Below are positions 34,197 to 41,496 of a stretch of 64,000 nucleotides of DNA, piece after piece (positions within the stretch are counted from its first letter, which is position 1; every line of letters starts with the position of its first letter). A program made the translations under genes and the position numbers. The notes under the pieces were generated by a model. That model did not search any database. It worked only from the letters and a program-made list of their open reading frames with translations, and had not been told where the DNA came from. This DNA comes from an uncultured Gemmatimonadales bacterium. GTDB lineage: Bacteria; Gemmatimonadota; Gemmatimonadetes; Longimicrobiales; Gaopeijiaceae. The DNA lies in contig CALFPJ010000077.1 of the NCBI GenBank assembly GCA_937919655.1, positions 1-64,000 on the forward strand. The letters are read 5' to 3'.

Positions 34197-35147
34197 TTGT
34201 CGACCTGCGGACCGGTTCTTGATGCGCGACGCCTTGCCGTGCTCGTCTTGCTCATGAGTATGGGCGCGTGCGATCCGAACTCGGCGGATGCCCCGCCCGA
34301 AGCCTCCCGTGTGCCCAAGGTGCTTCTCATTGGACTGGACGGGGTGCGCCCGGACGTCCTGGCCGAAGTCGCCACGCCAAACCTAGATGCCCTCATCGCT
34401 ACCGGAGCATTCACCGACCAGGCTCGCACCGGATACCCCTCGGTGAGCGGGCCCGGCTGGTCGTCCATGTTGAATGGAGCCTGGCCGGACAAACACGGCG
34501 TAACGGACAACAACTTCGACAACGACCACTTCGAGGAGTACCCGGACTTCCTCACCCGCATCGAGCAGGCCCGGCCGGAGTTGAGAACTTACGCAGTGGT
34601 CGACTGGGTGCCGCTCGTTCGCTCCGACGACCAACGCCATACGATCAGTGACCTCATCGACACCAAGGTCGTCCTCGACGGCTACGAACTCGGATGGCCG
34701 GAGGCAGACTCGCTATCTGTGACGATGGCGGTCGTGGAAATTTCGACTGGAAACCCGGACGCACTTTTTGTCTATCTGGGTAATCCTGACGAGACCAGTC
34801 ACCATTTCGAATCGATCGGTGACGAATATCGGGCGGCGATCGAGGAAGCAGACAGGGCAATCGGCCGACTCGTGGCAGCAGTAAGGGCCCGCGCCAGCTA
34901 CCAGGCCGAGGACTGGCTAATCTTGTCCAGCACAGACCACGGCAGAACCCTGGACGGTGACCACGGTGGCGACACGGCAGAGGAACGAACCATCTTCTTC
35001 CTCGCACACGGGCCCAGCATTACGCCGGGCTCACTCACAGACTCTACATTCATTGTCGACATCGCGGTGACGGCTTTGACCCACCTGGGAATCGACGTGG
35101 ATCCGACCTGGGGGCTCGACGGACGGGCAGTGGGCATCCGCAGGTAA
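34197..35147 (+). CDS. alkaline-phosphatase-superfamily phosphodiesterase lipoprotein
   Basis: A 316-residue lipoprotein (lipobox SMGAC) of the nucleotide pyrophosphatase/phosphodiesterase (type I PDE) family. Metal-ligand motifs are present: LLIGLDGVRPDVL (Asp), PSVSGPGWSSML (the nucleophile position here is a Ser, where Thr is common), YLGNPDETSHHFE (metal Asp and His), and SSTDHGRTLDGDHGG (metal Asp-His). It hydrolyses phosphodiester or pyrophosphate bonds outside the cell membrane. The start is TTG 34197 preceded by ACGGAGA. Compact compared with typical 400-450-residue members; it lacks an insertion domain. Substrate unknown. Confidence 0.85.
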   Translation: MSTCGPVLDARRLAVLVLLMSMGACDPNSADAPPEASRVPKVLLIGLDGVRPDVLAEVATPNLDALIATGAFTDQARTGYPSVSGPGWSSMLNGAWPDKHGVTDNNFDNDHFEEYPDFLTRIEQARPELRTYAVVDWVPLVRSDDQRHTISDLIDTKVVLDGYELGWPEADSLSVTMAVVEISTGNPDALFVYLGNPDETSHHFESIGDEYRAAIEEADRAIGRLVAAVRARASYQAEDWLILSSTDHGRTLDGDHGGDTAEERTIFFLAHGPSITPGSLTDSTFIVDIAVTALTHLGIDVDPTWGLDGRAVGIRR

Positions 35148-35218
35148 CGAACGCGCGCGCTTCATCCTGGAGGCCTTCGTCCGCAGAATCGGTGAGCGGC
35201 TTCGAGGTTCCACTCCTG

Positions 35219-35258
35219 AAATACAAAAGGCCCAGCGAAGCTCCCGCTCCACTGGGCC
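35219..35258 (-). terminator. strong intrinsic terminator
   Basis: On the minus strand a 13-bp stem (two G-U wobbles) with a GGGA tetraloop spans 35258-35229 and is followed by TTTTGTATTT. It ends a minus-strand transcript that has to come from the 35.26-35.57 kb region or from the threonine ammonia-lyase gene. Confidence 0.8.
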
Positions 35259-35424
35259 CAGGCAGCGACACCTGCGACCCTCCCGCCAACAGGCATCCCT
35301 GACCGATTCGGTTCACCGAAGACTCCTGCCCCGAACCTCCGGCGAACCTAGGGCCGATCCCGACAAGGGCGGGTAGAGGCTGCTGGACCTCACGATCCCG
35401 TCAGAACAACGGCCCACAAATTCG
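35259..35424 (-). ncRNA. candidate structured RNA between ilvA and the phosphodiesterase
   Basis: The gap 35148-35568 has no convincing gene. On the minus strand it holds a -10-like TATCCT (35437-35432), GC-rich self-complementary segments including the hairpin TTCGGTGAACCGAA (35320-35307), and it finishes in the strong terminator at 35258-35219. This would give a transcript of roughly 200 nt. No good -35 box is seen. It does not carry SRP, RNase P or tmRNA signatures that I can recognise; the size and the hairpin followed by a pyrimidine/purine-mixed bubble are reminiscent of 6S RNA, but this is only a suggestion. The alternative is simply a long 3' untranslated region of the lyase gene. Confidence 0.3.
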
Positions 35425-35568
35425 CTGAACAAGGATACCAATCACGCTGCGGGTGCACCGTCAGGATTTCATGGAGCAAGCGTGTAGGGGTTTTCCCCTA
35501 CGGCACGGACTAAGAGATCTGGTTTCGCGGAAAGCGCGCAACGTACAGCGACCCGGATGAGCAGCTGA

Positions 35569-36780
35569 CTAGTGACGCTCTTCTACGACGTGCCCCAACT
35601 CCTCAAGGCCGCGCACGATATCCGCGACATGCTCTCGCCCCCGAGTCTCCACCTGAATCACAATCCCTACGTCGCCGACGGAAATGTCGGCAAACGATCT
35701 ACGATGGATCGTCTCAAGGACGTTTGCGCCCATGTCCGCGAGGGCCCGCGCCAAACCTGCCAGGGAGCCTGGCCGGTCGCGCACTGTCACCGACAGTCGA
35801 GTCAGCCTGCCATCAAATACCAGGCCGCGATCGATGATGCGTGAGATCATGTTGATGTCGATGTTGCCGCCAGAAAGAAGCAATACCGCTCGGTCGGTCT
35901 CGAAGACCGGGATCCGTCCCGTCATAATCGCCGCGAGCGGTACAGCGCCGGCGCCCTCGACGACGGTTTTCTTACGCTCCAGGAGAAGCAGAATCGCCGC
36001 GGCGATCTCTTCCTCACTAACGGTGACGAGGTCGTCGACGTAGCGCTCTATCAACGGGAAGGTCAGATCGCCGACCCGCTTGGTCGCAATACCATCCGCG
36101 AGCGTGTCCGAGTGCGCGATCTTCACGATCTGGCCAGCATCGCGCGACGCCTTTGCGGACGCCGCCGCGTCGGCCTCCACGCCCACGATGCGCACACCCG
36201 GCTTGCTTGCCTTAATCGCCTGGGCGATTCCGGAGATCATCCCACCACCCCCGACAGGCACGATGATCAGAGTGACGTCAGGTACTTGCTCCAGGATCTC
36301 CAGTCCCATGGTCCCCTGTCCTGCGATCACATCCACGTCGTCGAAGGCCGGCACGAGGACCAGCGATTCTTCCTCGACGAGTCGGTGCGCTTCAACCGCA
36401 GCGTCATCCAGGATCGTACCTGACTGAATGACACGCGCGCCATAACCGCGCGTGTTAGAGACCTTAATCAACGGCGCGGTAACTGGCATGACGACAGTTA
36501 CTGATATCCCGAGGCGGCCTCCGTGATAAGCCAGCGCTTGGCCGTGGTTTCCGGCACTCGCCGTCACGACGCCACGGGCCCGTTCCTCGTCCGTGAGTTG
36601 GAGAAGGCGGTTGAGTGATCCACGGTCCTTGAACGAACCGGTGTGCTGCAGGTTTTCAAACTTCAGATAGTGTTTGCCCGGAGCCAGATGCTCAAAGGCA
36701 CGCGTGCCCGTGCATGGGGTGCTGACGATGCCATCTCGGATTCGCTCAGCTGCCTCGCGAATGGCTCTGATGTCGGACAC
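35569..36780 (-). CDS. ilvA: threonine ammonia-lyase with C-terminal ACT domain
   Basis: A 403-residue PLP enzyme of the short TdcB/IlvA type. Lys51 in GSFKDRG forms the Schiff base, SAGNHGQALAYHGG binds the cofactor phosphate region, and VGGGGMISG is the glycine-rich loop. The C-terminal ACT domain (about 325-403; RLSVTVRDRPGSLAGLARAL) should bind a regulatory amino acid, probably isoleucine/valine. It deaminates threonine (and serine) to 2-oxobutyrate. It is the last of three closely spaced minus-strand genes (37257, 36788, this one; gaps of 58 and 7 bp) and precedes the candidate RNA and terminator. The symbol is by family; the catabolic role (tdcB) is equally possible. Confidence 0.9.
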   Translation of the reverse strand: MSDIRAIREAAERIRDGIVSTPCTGTRAFEHLAPGKHYLKFENLQHTGSFKDRGSLNRLLQLTDEERARGVVTASAGNHGQALAYHGGRLGISVTVVMPVTAPLIKVSNTRGYGARVIQSGTILDDAAVEAHRLVEEESLVLVPAFDDVDVIAGQGTMGLEILEQVPDVTLIIVPVGGGGMISGIAQAIKASKPGVRIVGVEADAAASAKASRDAGQIVKIAHSDTLADGIATKRVGDLTFPLIERYVDDLVTVSEEEIAAAILLLLERKKTVVEGAGAVPLAAIMTGRIPVFETDRAVLLLSGGNIDINMISRIIDRGLVFDGRLTRLSVTVRDRPGSLAGLARALADMGANVLETIHRRSFADISVGDVGIVIQVETRGREHVADIVRGLEELGHVVEERH

Positions 36781-36787
36781 GCGGGGA

Positions 36788-37198
36788 TCACCCTCCCGGG
36801 CGATACACCGCGGCGCGGAGTGCAGGCGCGACCGTGTACTCGAAGTGGAGGCGGTTCTCGCCCTGTACGATCACGTTGGTCGTTTTTTGACGAGTCTTGG
36901 GATAGTCGTGACCCGTCTCGTTCTCAATCACGAGAATGGAGCCCGCCTCGAGCGCGGAGAGGGCCGCCTCGACCTGCTCCCGGAGCCTGTCGAGAAGCAC
37001 CTGCTCCGTGTGGTCCTGAACGTCACCCTCAGCGTGTGCGACCATCTCTGTGGTCACGACGTGCTGATAGCCCGAGTCGAAGTCTTCAGCGGTGATCTTC
37101 TGCTTGTGATCGCGGCGGAAGCCCACCTCGTTCAACGCCTTGGAGTCGAAGTTCAGTTCAACACTTTGATACGACGTTCCGTAACGGCGGAAAATCAT
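36788..37198 (-). CDS. conserved hypothetical protein, function unknown
   Basis: A 136-residue soluble protein beginning MIFRRYGTSYQSVELNFDSK. It has no signal peptide or membrane helix. Central residues contain VEAALSALEAGSILVIENET and the C-terminal part HFEYTVAPALRAAVYRPGG. It is acidic and probably mixed alpha/beta. I do not recognise the family. It is 7 bp upstream of the threonine ammonia-lyase and 58 bp downstream of the RhlE-type helicase, so it is co-transcribed with both. Codon usage looks like its neighbours, supporting a real gene. A protein-stability or cold-stress link with the helicase is only speculation. Confidence 0.75.
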   Translation of the reverse strand: MIFRRYGTSYQSVELNFDSKALNEVGFRRDHKQKITAEDFDSGYQHVVTTEMVAHAEGDVQDHTEQVLLDRLREQVEAALSALEAGSILVIENETGHDYPKTRQKTTNVIVQGENRLHFEYTVAPALRAAVYRPGG

Positions 37199-37256
37199 CA
37201 GCGCCTCCGTCGATTGTACAGTCCTGACCCGTCGGTAGTCGACCGGTCGTGTAAGA

Positions 37257-38516
37257 TCAGCTTCCGGGGTTCAGCAACTCGGCGAGTTCCTCAGGCGTCA
37301 AGGACGCGCCTGACTTAGAACCCAGGCCCTGGGGTGCGCGCGACTTGAGGCCACGTCTGGCCGTAGCACGCGACTCTGTCTGCGGCGTCCCATCGTAGTC
37401 GTACTCGGGCAGGTGGATCTTCGACACAGGTCTCCCCAAGCGGTGCTCAAGACCCTTCACCGCACCGAGGTCGGACGCCGTGACGAAGGTGACCGCGGTT
37501 CCGGTCGCGCCTGCTCGACCCGTACGACCAATCCGGTGAACATAGTCCTCTGGGTCGAGCGGAACGTCGTAGTTGACCACGTGAGTGATCCCCTCAACAT
37601 CCAACCCTCTCTGGGCCACGTCCGTGGCCACCAGGACTTTTACCTTCCCGGTCGCAAACCGATCAAGCGCGGCAGTCCGCTGCTTCATCTGCTTGTTGGA
37701 GTGCATCACAGCCACCGCGATGCCGTCCCGCTGCAAGTGCGTCTCCAGAACGTCCGCACCCGCCTTCGTGCGCGTGAAGATCAAGACGTGATCCCACCCG
37801 GGCTTCACGATCAGCTCTAGGAGAAGGTCCGGCTTCTTCTCTGGCTTGACTGAATAGAAAATTTCCTCGATACCGTCTGCGGTCGTACCGGGAGGCGTCG
37901 CCTCAATCCACACGGCATCTTTCGTCAGGCGCAGCGCGAGATCGTGTACGCCATTCGGCATCGTAGCGCTGAACAGCATCGTCTGACGCTTTCTGGGCAT
38001 GCCGCGCAGTACATCTTCGATCTGCGGCCGAAATCCCATGTCGAGCATGCGATCCGCTTCATCGAGGACGAGGTACCGAACATTGCTCAGGTCGACGCGT
38101 TTCGACTGCATGTGATCGATGAAGCGGCCCGGCGTCGCGACAATAATCTCGAATCCCTCTTCGAGCGCCTTGATCTGCGGCGGATAGGGGACGCCTCCAA
38201 AAATCGCTTCGGCCCGAATGCTCGTGCCCCTGGACAGCGCTACCGCGTCGTCCGCGACCTGCTGAGCCAACTCACGTGTCGGGCACAAAGCCAGAACTTG
38301 GAGTCCGGCCCCAGCGACGATCCGCTCCAGCGCCGGGATCATGAAGGCACCTGTCTTTCCGGTTCCGGTCTGAGCGATTCCGACGACGTCTGTGCCGGCC
38401 AGCCCGGCAGGGATCGCCTGGGCCTGAATCGGAGTCGGAAGGATCCACCCGAGGGCTTCGATCGCGGCTAAACGATCATCCGAAAGGTTCAGTTGTTTAA
38501 AGCGAGTGACTTCCAC
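37257..38516 (-). CDS. DEAD-box ATP-dependent RNA helicase (RhlE type)
   Basis: A 419-residue helicase with the full motif set: Q motif with TPIQAQAIP, motif I AQTGTGKTGAF, Ia PTRELA, Ib ATPGR, II VLDEADRMLDMGF, III SATMP, IV LIFTRTKAGADVL, V ATDVAQRGLDVEGI, VI HRIGRTGRAG. The C-terminal extension is short (about 40 residues) and basic, as in RhlE, with no extra RNA-binding domain. It unwinds short RNA duplexes in ribosome assembly or mRNA decay. It heads a three-gene run with the unknown 36788 gene and ilvA. A catalytically dead paralogue is at 41497-43035. Confidence 0.93.
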   Translation of the reverse strand: MEVTRFKQLNLSDDRLAAIEALGWILPTPIQAQAIPAGLAGTDVVGIAQTGTGKTGAFMIPALERIVAGAGLQVLALCPTRELAQQVADDAVALSRGTSIRAEAIFGGVPYPPQIKALEEGFEIIVATPGRFIDHMQSKRVDLSNVRYLVLDEADRMLDMGFRPQIEDVLRGMPRKRQTMLFSATMPNGVHDLALRLTKDAVWIEATPPGTTADGIEEIFYSVKPEKKPDLLLELIVKPGWDHVLIFTRTKAGADVLETHLQRDGIAVAVMHSNKQMKQRTAALDRFATGKVKVLVATDVAQRGLDVEGITHVVNYDVPLDPEDYVHRIGRTGRAGATGTAVTFVTASDLGAVKGLEHRLGRPVSKIHLPEYDYDGTPQTESRATARRGLKSRAPQGLGSKSGASLTPEELAELLNPGS

Positions 38517-38730
38517 TCAGATATCTCAATGTGCGGGTGTGCGCCGAAGGAGAGGAAAGTGAACGACCGCGGGCACGAACGGTAGCAATAAAGCTAACGG
38601 GCTTCCTTGCCAAGGGTGTAGGCGGAACGCAACTTGGCGGTCGTCCGCCTGTGGGCGACCGCACTCGCAGCAGCCGGCCAGCGCTCCCGCGCACTCCCCT
38701 ACTCGGCCCTCATCCTGACTCGAGAGCAAG

Positions 38731-39219
38731 ATGGACGCGATTCCTGACGCCCGCGCTTCGATCCTCTTCGTGTGCCTCGGTAACATCTGCAGATCGCCAC
38801 TCTCAGAAGGGGTGTTTCTTCACTTGGCGGAGGCCGCGGGGTTGGCCGATCAATTCGAGGTCGAGTCCGCCGGAACCGGAGCCTGGCACATCGGAGAGCG
38901 ACCCGACGCGCGCTCCATCTTGGTTGCAGACAAGCACGGGGTCGCTCTTGATTCGAGGGCCCGACAAGTCACACCTGAAGACTTCGAACGCTTCGATTAC
39001 ATCATCGCCATGGATCGGGATAATCTGGCGATTCTTCAGGCACTCGGGCGTGAGTATGACTCTGATGCCACCATCGAGCTGCTACGTACCTACGAAGCCG
39101 GTCGCGACAGTGACGAAGTGCCCGACCCCTACTACGGCGGCGCCAGCGGCTTCGAGAACGCCTACAAAATGATCAGGCGCTCGTGCACGGGGCTATTGCG
39201 GCACCTCAGAGCCGTTTGA
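38731..39219 (+). CDS. low-molecular-weight protein-tyrosine phosphatase
   Basis: A 162-residue LMW-PTP. The P-loop is CLGNICRSP with nucleophile Cys15 and Arg21 (C-X5-R), and the general-acid loop is VPDPYYGG with the catalytic Asp. It dephosphorylates phosphotyrosine proteins, often linked to exopolysaccharide export kinases (Wzc type), but no such kinase is in the window, so its partner is unknown. Start ATG 38731 fits the family's N-terminus (MDAIPDARASILFVCLGN), with slight extension. It is followed on the opposite strand by the aminotransferase gene, 20 bp away. Confidence 0.9.
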   Translation: MDAIPDARASILFVCLGNICRSPLSEGVFLHLAEAAGLADQFEVESAGTGAWHIGERPDARSILVADKHGVALDSRARQVTPEDFERFDYIIAMDRDNLAILQALGREYDSDATIELLRTYEAGRDSDEVPDPYYGGASGFENAYKMIRRSCTGLLRHLRAV

Positions 39220-39239
39220 ACGACCGGTCAGAAGCCAGC

Positions 39240-40436
39240 CTATACAGCCGCGCCAGTCATCGCGGCGATCCGGACCAGAGCTTCCTCAAGGGCCTCGTCA
39301 GACGAGGCAAAACTCATCCGCACCCAGCGATCGTCGCCGAATGCAGCGCCTGGAACGAGCGCGACCCCCTGCTGCTCCAAGAGGCGTGCACACCAGCTGG
39401 TGCCACTCGTGACCTCCTCGTCGAAGAAGCCATCTACGCGGAAGTAGAGGTAGAACGCACCTTCGGGCCGAATGAAGGGCACGCCGGGCATCAGTTCTGA
39501 CATGCGCCGCGTGACCAAGTCACGGCGGCGTGTGAAGGCCTCTCCCATCGCCGCAATCGACGCATCCGCAGCCTGCACGTTGCCGAAGGCCTCAATCGCG
39601 GCCACTTGAGAAGTCGTCGTCGTATTCGACGTAATCTGACTTTGGAGCGCGCTGAATTTCTGAGCGACCGCGCCCGAAGAGTATGAATACCCGAGTCTCC
39701 AGCCGGTCATGGCGTAGCTCTTCGATGCCCCATCGACCAGCACGAAGTCGCCAAGCGAGGCCTCCGGGACATCCAGGACGCCGGGAGCCGCGGTACGATC
39801 CGAGCCGTGATAGACGCTGCGGTAGATCTCATCGCTGATGAGCCAGATGCCCCGGTCGCGCGCCCACTGAGCGATCACATCCAACTCCCCGATCGAATAG
39901 ACTGCCCCGGTCGGGTTAGACGGCGTGTTCAGTACCAGTCCCCTCGTCTTGTCGGTAACGGCGCCCTCAAGGTCCGTCGTCGTCACCTTGAACGCGTTGT
40001 CCTCGGCGCCAAACACCGGCACAGGCTCCGCGCGCGCGATGTTCACCAGGTCCGGATAAGTCGTCCAATAGGGAGCGGCAATCAGGACCTCGTCACCGGG
40101 TCCGAAAAGCGTAAAGAATGTGTTAAAGAGCGCCTGCTTCACGCCCGCGGTCACCACCACTCCATTCCAATCGATCACGCGACCCGCTCGATCGCTCAGG
40201 CGCTCCGCGATCACTTTTCGGAGCTCTGGAAGGCCCGCAGGCGGGGTATAACGCGTGCGCCCAGATCGAATCCCTTCGACCGCTGCGTCTGTAATGAACA
40301 CCGGCGTATCGAAATCGGGTTCGCCTGCGCTCAGATTGACGATATCGCGGCCTTCCGCCGCGAGCTTCTTGGCAAGCGTGCTCACGGCAATCGTGGCCGA
40401 GGGCTTCAACTTTTCGATGTTGGGACTGTACTGCAT
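39240..40436 (-). CDS. class I pyridoxal-phosphate aminotransferase (aspartate type)
   Basis: A 398-residue type I aminotransferase of the AspC/AAT-Ib subgroup. Landmarks are LSAGEPDFDTP near the start, NTPSNPTGAVY (cofactor Asn), SDEIYRSVYHG, and DGASKSYAMTGWRLGY with the Schiff-base Lys; Arg in EGAFYLYFRVDGF/RMSFASSD region closes the carboxylate site. It transfers the amino group between aspartate (or another amino acid) and 2-oxoglutarate in the cytoplasm. ATG 40436 is chosen; the frame is open further upstream without homology. It is convergent with the tyrosine phosphatase gene. Confidence 0.91.
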   Translation of the reverse strand: MQYSPNIEKLKPSATIAVSTLAKKLAAEGRDIVNLSAGEPDFDTPVFITDAAVEGIRSGRTRYTPPAGLPELRKVIAERLSDRAGRVIDWNGVVVTAGVKQALFNTFFTLFGPGDEVLIAAPYWTTYPDLVNIARAEPVPVFGAEDNAFKVTTTDLEGAVTDKTRGLVLNTPSNPTGAVYSIGELDVIAQWARDRGIWLISDEIYRSVYHGSDRTAAPGVLDVPEASLGDFVLVDGASKSYAMTGWRLGYSYSSGAVAQKFSALQSQITSNTTTTSQVAAIEAFGNVQAADASIAAMGEAFTRRRDLVTRRMSELMPGVPFIRPEGAFYLYFRVDGFFDEEVTSGTSWCARLLEQQGVALVPGAAFGDDRWVRMSFASSDEALEEALVRIAAMTGAAV

Positions 40437-40543
40437 AGTGGCCTCACTCAGGATACGCGGGGTTGGAATATGGAGTGCCACAGCACCTTGAGGAAGACAA
40501 TGCGTCTGGTCTCACGGCGTGGTCCCGCACACTTTTCACTTCA

Positions 40544-41164
40544 ATGACTGAACTCACGCCCGTTTTTTACTTCGACTCGGTGGATCCGCTGTCGTTTCTC
40601 ATGGACCGAGAAGTCAGGTTCGTGGAGGAAGCGACCGGAGTCCTGTGCCGGCGCCTACCCCTCGAGTTGCGCCCGGCGCCGGCAGAACTTGCAGACGCGA
40701 GTCACCCTCTATGGGCGCCTCGCTGGCACGAGGCCACCCGGCTCATCACTGTAGACGGGGCGGATTTGAAGCCCGAGGCTTGCGCCCAAAGCCGGGTTTC
40801 CTTGCATGTACCCAAACTCGTTCCGAGGTCGCGAAAGGCACATGAGTTTCTGCTTCACGCGGAGGCTGTGAACTCAGGCCTTGGCAGAGCAGCGCTTGAC
40901 TCGGTCTTTACAGCGTTTCTGGTCGATGGCCGCGACATCGGCCGCGTCGACGTACTCGTCGAGCTCGGGCGCGCGCTCGGCTTGGACCACACGGAGACCA
41001 AGGCCGTTCTCGATGTTGACCGCTACGAGATCGATGCGGCGCACTTCGAGGCTCACGCAAACGCAGCCGGGATCAGAGGCCCCGCTTGTCTCGTGGCCCA
41101 CGGCAGGCGCCTTGAGGGCTTCCACAACCAGTCTACCATCGGCACCTTTCTAGCCTCCACTTGA
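40544..41164 (+). CDS. DsbA-like thioredoxin-fold protein (HCCA isomerase type)
   Basis: A 206-residue protein of the 2-hydroxychromene-2-carboxylate isomerase/DsbA-like fold. The N-terminal VFYFDSVDPLSF corresponds to the family's 'YFDFSSPYSYL' start; no CXXC pair is present, which rules out a simple disulfide oxidoreductase role and favours glutathione- or isomerase-type function. FTAFLVDGRDIGRVDVLVEL and the GIRGPACLVAHGRRLEGFHN loop ('G.V.GVPTFVV.G...GGDQ') complete the fold. Cytoplasmic. It heads a possible run with the two genes that follow (gaps of 18 and 11 bp). Reaction unknown. Confidence 0.78.
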   Translation: MTELTPVFYFDSVDPLSFLMDREVRFVEEATGVLCRRLPLELRPAPAELADASHPLWAPRWHEATRLITVDGADLKPEACAQSRVSLHVPKLVPRSRKAHEFLLHAEAVNSGLGRAALDSVFTAFLVDGRDIGRVDVLVELGRALGLDHTETKAVLDVDRYEIDAAHFEAHANAAGIRGPACLVAHGRRLEGFHNQSTIGTFLAST

Positions 41165-41182
41165 ACTCTCACGGGCAGGACC

Positions 41183-41485
41183 ATGGCAGGATATCAGCGG
41201 AAGACAGCTTTGGCACCGAAAGAGGTGCTCGCTCAAGCGGAGGAATTCCTCCCGGACATGCTGGGCCTTAGCCGGTCGACGGACTCAAGCCACAGCGTCA
41301 CATACAACGGCGCTGAGGGCATTGTGACCCTCACGGCCCATAGGCACGGCCCCTACACTGATGTCGTTGCCACCACGGACCGACTCCGGACTTCGCGCCT
41401 CGACTACGAAGTCCAACGACTCCTAAATCGGATGCCATACGAGCCCGGGGACCGTGGTGGTCCTGGCTCAGGCGAACCGAGCTGA
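41183..41485 (+). CDS. conserved 100-residue hypothetical protein
   Basis: Starts MAGYQRKTALAPKEVLAQAE and is a small alpha/beta protein without a signal peptide. The segment SHSVTYNGAEGIVTLTAHRH and a basic LRTSRLDYEVQRLLNRMPYE suggest a compact fold with two beta strands and helices at both ends. I recognise no family; it is probably lineage-specific, and its position between a thioredoxin-fold gene and the degenerate helicase (11 bp away) suggests cotranslation. Coding bias is like neighbours. It might act with the helicase-like protein downstream, but that is conjecture. Confidence 0.7.
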   Translation: MAGYQRKTALAPKEVLAQAEEFLPDMLGLSRSTDSSHSVTYNGAEGIVTLTAHRHGPYTDVVATTDRLRTSRLDYEVQRLLNRMPYEPGDRGGPGSGEPS

Positions 41486-41496
41486 CTGGACATACC

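Noticed and set aside
33551-34561. Long minus-strand frame running from the DinB region across the cupin
   Set aside because: It is out of phase with the cupin for most of its length; only its last 40 codons belong to the DinB pseudogene.
35259-35424. SRP, RNase P or tmRNA in the gap
   Set aside because: The conserved GGTCCGGAAGGA, GAGGAAAGTCCGG and CCA-ending features were looked for and are absent.
38517-38730. Self-complementary segments before the tyrosine phosphatase gene
   Set aside because: They resemble attC arms in parts (GCTAACGGGC, GGCGGACG) but core sites and arms do not pair well.
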